9,887 nucleotides of DNA, taken from the NCBI GenBank assembly GCA_018056585.1, contig JAGPFK010000026.1, forward strand, positions 1 through 9,887, written 5' to 3'. The notes beneath the pieces are model-generated. The model did not search any database. It was not told the DNA's origin and worked only from the letters and a program-made list of their open reading frames with translations. The position numbers were made by a program, and so were the translations under genes. This document shows positions 6,605-9,887 of the stretch, piece after piece (the first letter of the stretch is position 1; every line of letters starts with the position of its first letter). Source of the DNA: Clostridia bacterium (GTDB lineage Bacteria > Bacillota > Clostridia > Saccharofermentanales > UBA5734).

Positions 6605-7032
6605 AATTTCTGGAAAACAGCCGTGACCTGCGCGAAATACCCATTTCTACCCTGGCTTATATAGGCGATGCGGTTTACGAAGTTTATGTTAGGATGTACC
6701 AATGTCATGTGTGCCAGGGTAAATCAGGCCAGTTGCATAAGAGATCTGTCAATATTGTTAAAGCGAAGGCCCAGGCGGAAGCAGTCCGAAAGCTCCTGCC
6801 CTTTTTCAACGAAGAAGAGCTTGCTGTTTACCGACGCGGCCGAAACAGTCATCCAGCCGCGCGCTCCAGACACGCTGATCCCATCGAGTACAGGATGGCC
6901 ACAGGATTGGAAGCGGTTATCGGATACCTGAGCCTGAAGAAAGACGACATGCGCCTGGATGAGTTGATGGAACGGATTCTTGAGGAGATCCATGAAGAAA
7001 GAAATAAAACGAACAAACGAGAAAAAATCTGA
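6601..7032 (+). CDS. mrnC: Mini-ribonuclease III
   Basis: Mini-RNase III is an RNase III catalytic domain without a double-stranded RNA-binding domain. In Bacillus subtilis it matures 23S rRNA ends. The 143-residue protein has the signature LAYIGDAVYEVYVR with catalytic Asp23, LHKRSVNIVKAKAQAEAV (45-62), EEELAVYRRGRN (71-82) and TGLEAVIGYL (101-110) with the second acidic catalytic residue Glu104. The segment after RGRN (SHPAARSRHAD) differs from the usual AKS.T.PK pattern. The start is GTG, with AAAGGTG at 6586-6592 upstream and its codon overlapping the cysS TGA, which implies coupling. Position right after cysS is the standard Bacillota arrangement. Confidence 0.92.
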   Translation: MKFLENSRDLREIPISTLAYIGDAVYEVYVRMYQCHVCQGKSGQLHKRSVNIVKAKAQAEAVRKLLPFFNEEELAVYRRGRNSHPAARSRHADPIEYRMATGLEAVIGYLSLKKDDMRLDELMERILEEIHEERNKTNKREKI

Positions 7033-7846
7033 GGCGTCAGATCAAAAAACAAAGGCTTCACCGGATCGTTTAGAAGGGAAAAATGCAATCATGGAAGCCA
7101 TCCGGGCAGGCCGTCCCATCCATAAACTATGGGTTGCCAAACGGGATGGGAAAATTGATCCGGGCCTTCAGCAGCTGGTAGCAGCCGCTCGCCAAAGTGG
7201 TGCCACCATTCTTCCGGTTGATCGTCAGGTGCTTGACCGCATATCGGAAACGCGTGCGCATCAGGGCGTCATCGCGCAGGTTGCGGCTCATGCTTACGCC
7301 GACCTCGATACGCTGGTTCAATCTGTAAAGGCCGGCGGTCAGAATCTGTTTCTCTTCGTTTTGGATGAAATACAGGACAGTTATAATCTGGGCTCCATTT
7401 TACGTGTTGCTGACGCCGCCGGTGTCCAGGGGGTTGTCATTTCCAAACGTCGATCGGTGGGCCTCGATGCCGCTGTAGCCAAAGCCTCAACGGGTGCCAT
7501 TGAATATGTGCCGGTTTGCCGCGTTTCCAACATCAGCCAGGCGATTGACCAGCTCAAAAAAGAAGGGGCCTGGATTGTTGGGACGGACGCGGAAGCATGC
7601 CTTCCCTACGATCAAGCGGATTTGACCGGTGATTTGGTGATTCTGATTGGTGGTGAAGACAAAGGTCTCAGTCCTCATTTGTTGAAACAATGCGATTTTC
7701 TTGTTAAGATTCCGATGCGGGGTCATGTTCCTTCGCTGAATGCGGCTGTTGCTGCCGGCGTGATCGCCTTTGAGGCTGCAAGGCAGCGTCAGGCACAGGC
7801 TGTGAACAAGGAGGTGCGTGCATTTGAGCGAGACCAGACCGAGTGA
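6992..7846 (+). CDS. rlmB: 23S rRNA (guanosine-2'-O-)-methyltransferase, RlmB / TrmH family group 3
   Basis: A SPOUT methyltransferase that uses S-adenosylmethionine to methylate a ribose in 23S rRNA (G2251 in E. coli numbering). The 284-residue protein has an N-terminal substrate-binding domain (LEGKNAIMEAIRAGRPIHKLWVA, 27-49) after a charged lysine-rich leader. The knotted SpoU domain follows, with motif 1 LDEIQDSYNLGSILRVADAAG (from residue 124), motif 2 IGGEDKGL (219-226) and motif 3 IPMRGHVPSLNAAVA (241-255). Motif 1 has Ser where the family usually has Pro (QDPxN). ATG 6992 was preferred to TTG 6980 because AGGAG at 6983-6987 serves it. This gives a 41-base overlap with mrnC. The C-terminal tail after RQRQAQA is charged. 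Confidence 0.93.
   Translation: MKKEIKRTNEKKSEASDQKTKASPDRLEGKNAIMEAIRAGRPIHKLWVAKRDGKIDPGLQQLVAAARQSGATILPVDRQVLDRISETRAHQGVIAQVAAHAYADLDTLVQSVKAGGQNLFLFVLDEIQDSYNLGSILRVADAAGVQGVVISKRRSVGLDAAVAKASTGAIEYVPVCRVSNISQAIDQLKKEGAWIVGTDAEACLPYDQADLTGDLVILIGGEDKGLSPHLLKQCDFLVKIPMRGHVPSLNAAVAAGVIAFEAARQRQAQAVNKEVRAFERDQTE
7809..7814 (+). promoter_or_regulatory. sigH ribosome binding site, start choice ambiguous
   Basis: AGGAGG lies inside rlmB. It is 9 bases before TTG 7824 and only 3 bases before GTG 7818, both in frame with sigH. Normal spacing favours the TTG. Confidence 0.65.
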
Positions 7847-8483
7847 TGAAGCTCTGCTTGAGCGAGCCGCGAAAGGCGACAGTCAGGCCGTCGACTGCCT
7901 TTTATCACGGTATAAAAATCTGGTGCGTAAAAAAGCATCCCTGATGTTTATCGCCGGTGCCGATCGGGATGATGTTATCCAGGAGGGTATGATCGGTCTT
8001 TATAAAGCGATCTGTGCCTACAAGCCTGAGAAGAATGTCCCGTTTCCTGCTTTTGCCTCTTATTGCATTATGTCCCAAATCACAGACGCAGTGCGGCAGG
8101 CCGGACGCATGAAACATCAGCCGCTCAGTCAATCTATTTCCCTTCAGAGTCTGGCTCAGGAAACGGATGGAAACATCGATCCGGCTTCCCTTACTTTTAT
8201 TCCCGGCAGGCTTGAAACCGATCCGGAACAAGCCTTGCTTGATCAGGAAAACCTTGCTGAATTAATGCGATTTATAGAGGAAGAACTCAGTCCTTTGGAA
8301 AGACAAGTCGTATTGCTATATAGTCAGAATTTAAGCTACCAACAAATTGCAGCCTGCCTCGACAGATCGATCAAATCGGTCGATAATGCATTGGGACGTG
8401 CGCGCCGAAAATTTATGGACTATCGGAATCAAAAAGGTTTTCTGCCTGAAAGAGCAGAAAATAAAGGAGACGCAGGCTTATGA
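7824..8483 (+). CDS. sigH: RNA polymerase sigma factor, SigH/Spo0H family
   Basis: SigH directs RNA polymerase to transition-state, competence and early sporulation genes in Bacillus and Clostridium. The 219-residue product (221 from GTG 7818) has both sigma regions. Region 2 carries GADRDDVIQEGMIGLYKAI, about residues 45-64, almost identical to B. subtilis SigH (GADREDIVQEGMIGLYKSI). Region 4 carries LSPLERQVVLLYSQNLSYQQIAACLDRSIKSVDNALGRARRK, about 155-196, with the helix-turn-helix and the SigH-typical KSVDNALxRxRRK. Location after mrnC-rlmB matches the B. subtilis cluster, but rae1/yacP is missing. It overlaps rlmB by 23 bases and the next gene by 4. A related sporulation-type or ECF-like sigma is less likely given the match and context. 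Confidence 0.92.
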   Translation: MSETRPSDEALLERAAKGDSQAVDCLLSRYKNLVRKKASLMFIAGADRDDVIQEGMIGLYKAICAYKPEKNVPFPAFASYCIMSQITDAVRQAGRMKHQPLSQSISLQSLAQETDGNIDPASLTFIPGRLETDPEQALLDQENLAELMRFIEEELSPLERQVVLLYSQNLSYQQIAACLDRSIKSVDNALGRARRKFMDYRNQKGFLPERAENKGDAGL

Positions 8484-9781
8484 AGAAAATACGAACCCTG
8501 GCGTTGTGCCTGTGCTTATGCCTGTCCTTTATGCCGGTTGGCTGTGTCACTCAAGATAGTTCCTGGGCGGATAATTTGTCGGAACAGCTGCGCCTCTTAA
8601 GTCAAAAGCAGCCCAATATCAGTTATTTATCGATGCATGAGCTGATCCAAAAAATAGCTTCGGCCATGAGTCATGACAGCAGCCTTCAGACCGCTTATGA
8701 CAGTATTCCGGACCGCCAGAAAGACGGGGTGACCCGGGATCAGTTTCAGCAATATATTCTTTTTTTGAGACGGGGCATTGCGGGCACAATCAATTCTTTT
8801 TCGGAAATGGCTGACGCCGAAATTGACTTAATCCGAACGCAAATTGCAAGCGCCTTGCCGGATCAGGCAGAGCAGATGCCCTTTTTATACGGCTTTTGGA
8901 TTCACTATCAGGAAATAGGTCGTCCAGAGAAGAAATTTGCTGTGTTTATTCGGCAAAGGGAAGATCAACATCCGGATTTGTACGGTGAATGGGTGTCGCA
9001 GATCCTGAATCTGCACGATCTGTCCGTTTTGTATTTTGATGCTATTGACCGCTATGATCAGGAAGCACTGACTGTTTTGCTCCAACCGAGGGATTTCCCG
9101 GAAGAAATCATCGAAATGAGAGCAGAACGTCTGATTCGTTTTTACCACGAAAATGTGACCGCTCGCTCTTCGGAATTTCTGGTGACCTGTGCCCGGATGG
9201 ACAGAATTGGATTTGAAGAATTTGGCATTATTAACCCGGATCAAAGCCAGGCTGTCAGCCGAAATATTGAAATGATCAATAAGCCAGATGGCGAATATGC
9301 GATTCATGACATTGTTCCCGAGGTCATCCATGAAGAAGACCTGAACATCTATTTTGAGGATAAGCAGGTGCTGCTGTTTGCTCAGGCCGATCAGGATGAG
9401 CCGGTTCAGGTTCGATCGGGTGACCTTGAAAGCATCATTGGCCCGCCAGAATATCATGACGATACGGTTTGTACCACAACAGCCAGCGGTAGCCAGAAAA
9501 TGGGACTGACCTATTCTTCTTTATACCTTGAAGCCGAAGGAACCTGTTTCCGCCACAGCCGGTGGACAGGCGTGGTCAAAAAAATCATTCTGACTTCTCC
9601 GGAATGCAGTTTAGGCTCCGGACTCAAGCCAGGTGATTCAGAGACAGATCTTTTGCTGCGTTATCCGTTTGCACGGGAAGTCGGCTATATCATCTATGGG
9701 CAAACAGAAACTGGCCGGGTGACACTTCGCTTTCATTTAGAAAACGATCGCATTCAATCGATCGAATTAAAGCTGGATTAG
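8480..9781 (+). CDS. predicted lipoprotein of unknown function, coupled to sigH
   Basis: I do not recognise this 433-residue protein. The N-terminus is a short signal peptide: KKIR, then a hydrophobic, cysteine-rich core LALCLCLCLSFMPVGC. Cys22 is the likely lipidation site, although the residue at -3 is Pro (PVGC) rather than the usual Leu/Val/Ile. Residues 30-250 look mainly helical and polar, with SFSEMADAEIDLI and a long central segment rich in aromatic and acidic residues. The C-terminal 120 residues look beta-rich: DLESIIGPPEY at 315-325, then strands ending VVKKIIL, then GLKPGDSETDLLLRYP (381-396), then GRVTLRFHLENDRIQSIEL. This pattern recalls cell-envelope proteins of Bacillota with G-x-S-x-x-D-hydrophobic-YP motifs. 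Its ATG overlaps the sigH stop (ATGA), with AAAGGAGA at 8463-8470 as ribosome binding site, so translation is probably coupled. Confidence 0.85.
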   Translation: MKKIRTLALCLCLCLSFMPVGCVTQDSSWADNLSEQLRLLSQKQPNISYLSMHELIQKIASAMSHDSSLQTAYDSIPDRQKDGVTRDQFQQYILFLRRGIAGTINSFSEMADAEIDLIRTQIASALPDQAEQMPFLYGFWIHYQEIGRPEKKFAVFIRQREDQHPDLYGEWVSQILNLHDLSVLYFDAIDRYDQEALTVLLQPRDFPEEIIEMRAERLIRFYHENVTARSSEFLVTCARMDRIGFEEFGIINPDQSQAVSRNIEMINKPDGEYAIHDIVPEVIHEEDLNIYFEDKQVLLFAQADQDEPVQVRSGDLESIIGPPEYHDDTVCTTTASGSQKMGLTYSSLYLEAEGTCFRHSRWTGVVKKIILTSPECSLGSGLKPGDSETDLLLRYPFAREVGYIIYGQTETGRVTLRFHLENDRIQSIELKLD

Positions 9782-9818
9782 ATGTCCTGACGCGTCAGGA
9801 ATCCAGAAGCCGTTTTTT
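9773..9818. terminator. hairpin between convergent genes, probable terminator
   Basis: TCCTGACGCGTCAGGA at 9785-9800 is a perfect 16-base palindrome that folds as TCCTGA/TCAGGA with a CGCG loop. An outer stem pairs CTGGAT 9773-9778 with ATCCAG 9801-9806, leaving TAGATG bulged on one side. T6 follows at 9813-9818, six bases after the stem, so geometry for + strand termination is imperfect. It spans the stop of the lipoprotein gene and the stop of the minus-strand gene, the normal place for a shared terminator. Confidence 0.55.
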
Positions 9819-9887
9819 CAAAAGACTCTGCTCTTTTTGTGATAAACCGCAAAGCCGCAAATATTCCTCTATGGAGCCGTACTGCTC
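9795..9887 (-). CDS. C-terminal fragment, probable tyrosine-protein phosphatase
   Basis: On the minus strand a frame is open from the right edge to TGA at 9797-9795, giving 30 residues that begin EQYGSIEEYLRLCGLSQKEQ and finish KKRLLDS. The pattern YGSIEEYL...GLS..E...L+..LL is typical of the C-terminus of bacterial protein tyrosine/serine phosphatases of the Y_phosphatase3 type, whose catalytic HCxxGxxR loop would lie outside the window. The gene converges on the lipoprotein gene with 13 bases between stops. Only the tail is visible, so the family call is an inference from a short segment. Confidence 0.55.
   Translation of the reverse strand, partial: EQYGSIEEYLRLCGLSQKEQSLLKKRLLDS

Noticed and set aside
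8885..9457. 190-codon minus-strand open frame inside the lipoprotein gene
   Set aside because: It is an antisense shadow of a gene with a good ribosome binding site and coupling to sigH, with no family resemblance.
1..9887. CRISPR array, insertion sequence, tRNA or phage genes
   Set aside because: No spaced repeats, transposase motifs, terminal inverted repeats or tRNA-like cloverleaf were seen anywhere in the window.

Overview
This window is a chromosomal housekeeping region from a bacterium of the Bacillota, most likely a Clostridia-like lineage. Four things point there: a SAM-I (S-box) riboswitch in front of metK, strong AGGAGG-type ribosome binding sites, a Firmicutes-style cysS-mrnC-rlmB-sigH block, and a sporulation-type sigma factor of the SigH/Spo0H family. 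Base composition looks balanced and uniform across the genes. I see no insertion sequence, integrase, tRNA, CRISPR array or phage gene, so this is not an accessory island.

Layout. Positions 1-126 hold a short open frame of doubtful status, and 127-357 are non-coding with a nested inverted repeat and a short direct repeat. A good promoter (358-386) leads into a SAM-I riboswitch with overlapping antiterminator and terminator (428-567). It controls metK (start GTG 604), which overlaps recD2, which in turn overlaps comF; the three look like one transcription unit. A weak A/U-rich hairpin with a T8 tract lies at the end of comF. A second strong promoter (4871-4899) drives a structured RNA of about 185 nt (4905-5090) that I identify as 6S RNA from its closing stem, central bubble and bubble hairpin. 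Next come cysS (TTG start at 5183), mrnC, rlmB and sigH, then a predicted lipoprotein of unknown function, all on the + strand and mostly overlapping by a few bases. The lipoprotein gene converges on the last 30 codons of a minus-strand gene, probably a tyrosine-protein phosphatase, with a palindromic hairpin between and across the two stop codons.

How the genes relate. metK makes S-adenosylmethionine and is shut off by its own product through the riboswitch. The cysS-mrnC-rlmB-sigH block matches the known Bacillus subtilis order except that rae1 (yacP) is absent between rlmB and sigH. It joins cysteinyl-tRNA charging, 23S rRNA maturation (Mini-RNase III), 23S rRNA 2'-O-methylation and a transition-state/sporulation sigma factor. 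The 6S RNA, which in known cases traps the housekeeping RNA polymerase holoenzyme, sits directly ahead of this block with no convincing terminator in between.

I did not find a convincing undescribed system. The points most worth checking are the 6S RNA-cysS junction, the unknown lipoprotein translationally coupled to sigH, and the loss of rae1 from the conserved cluster.
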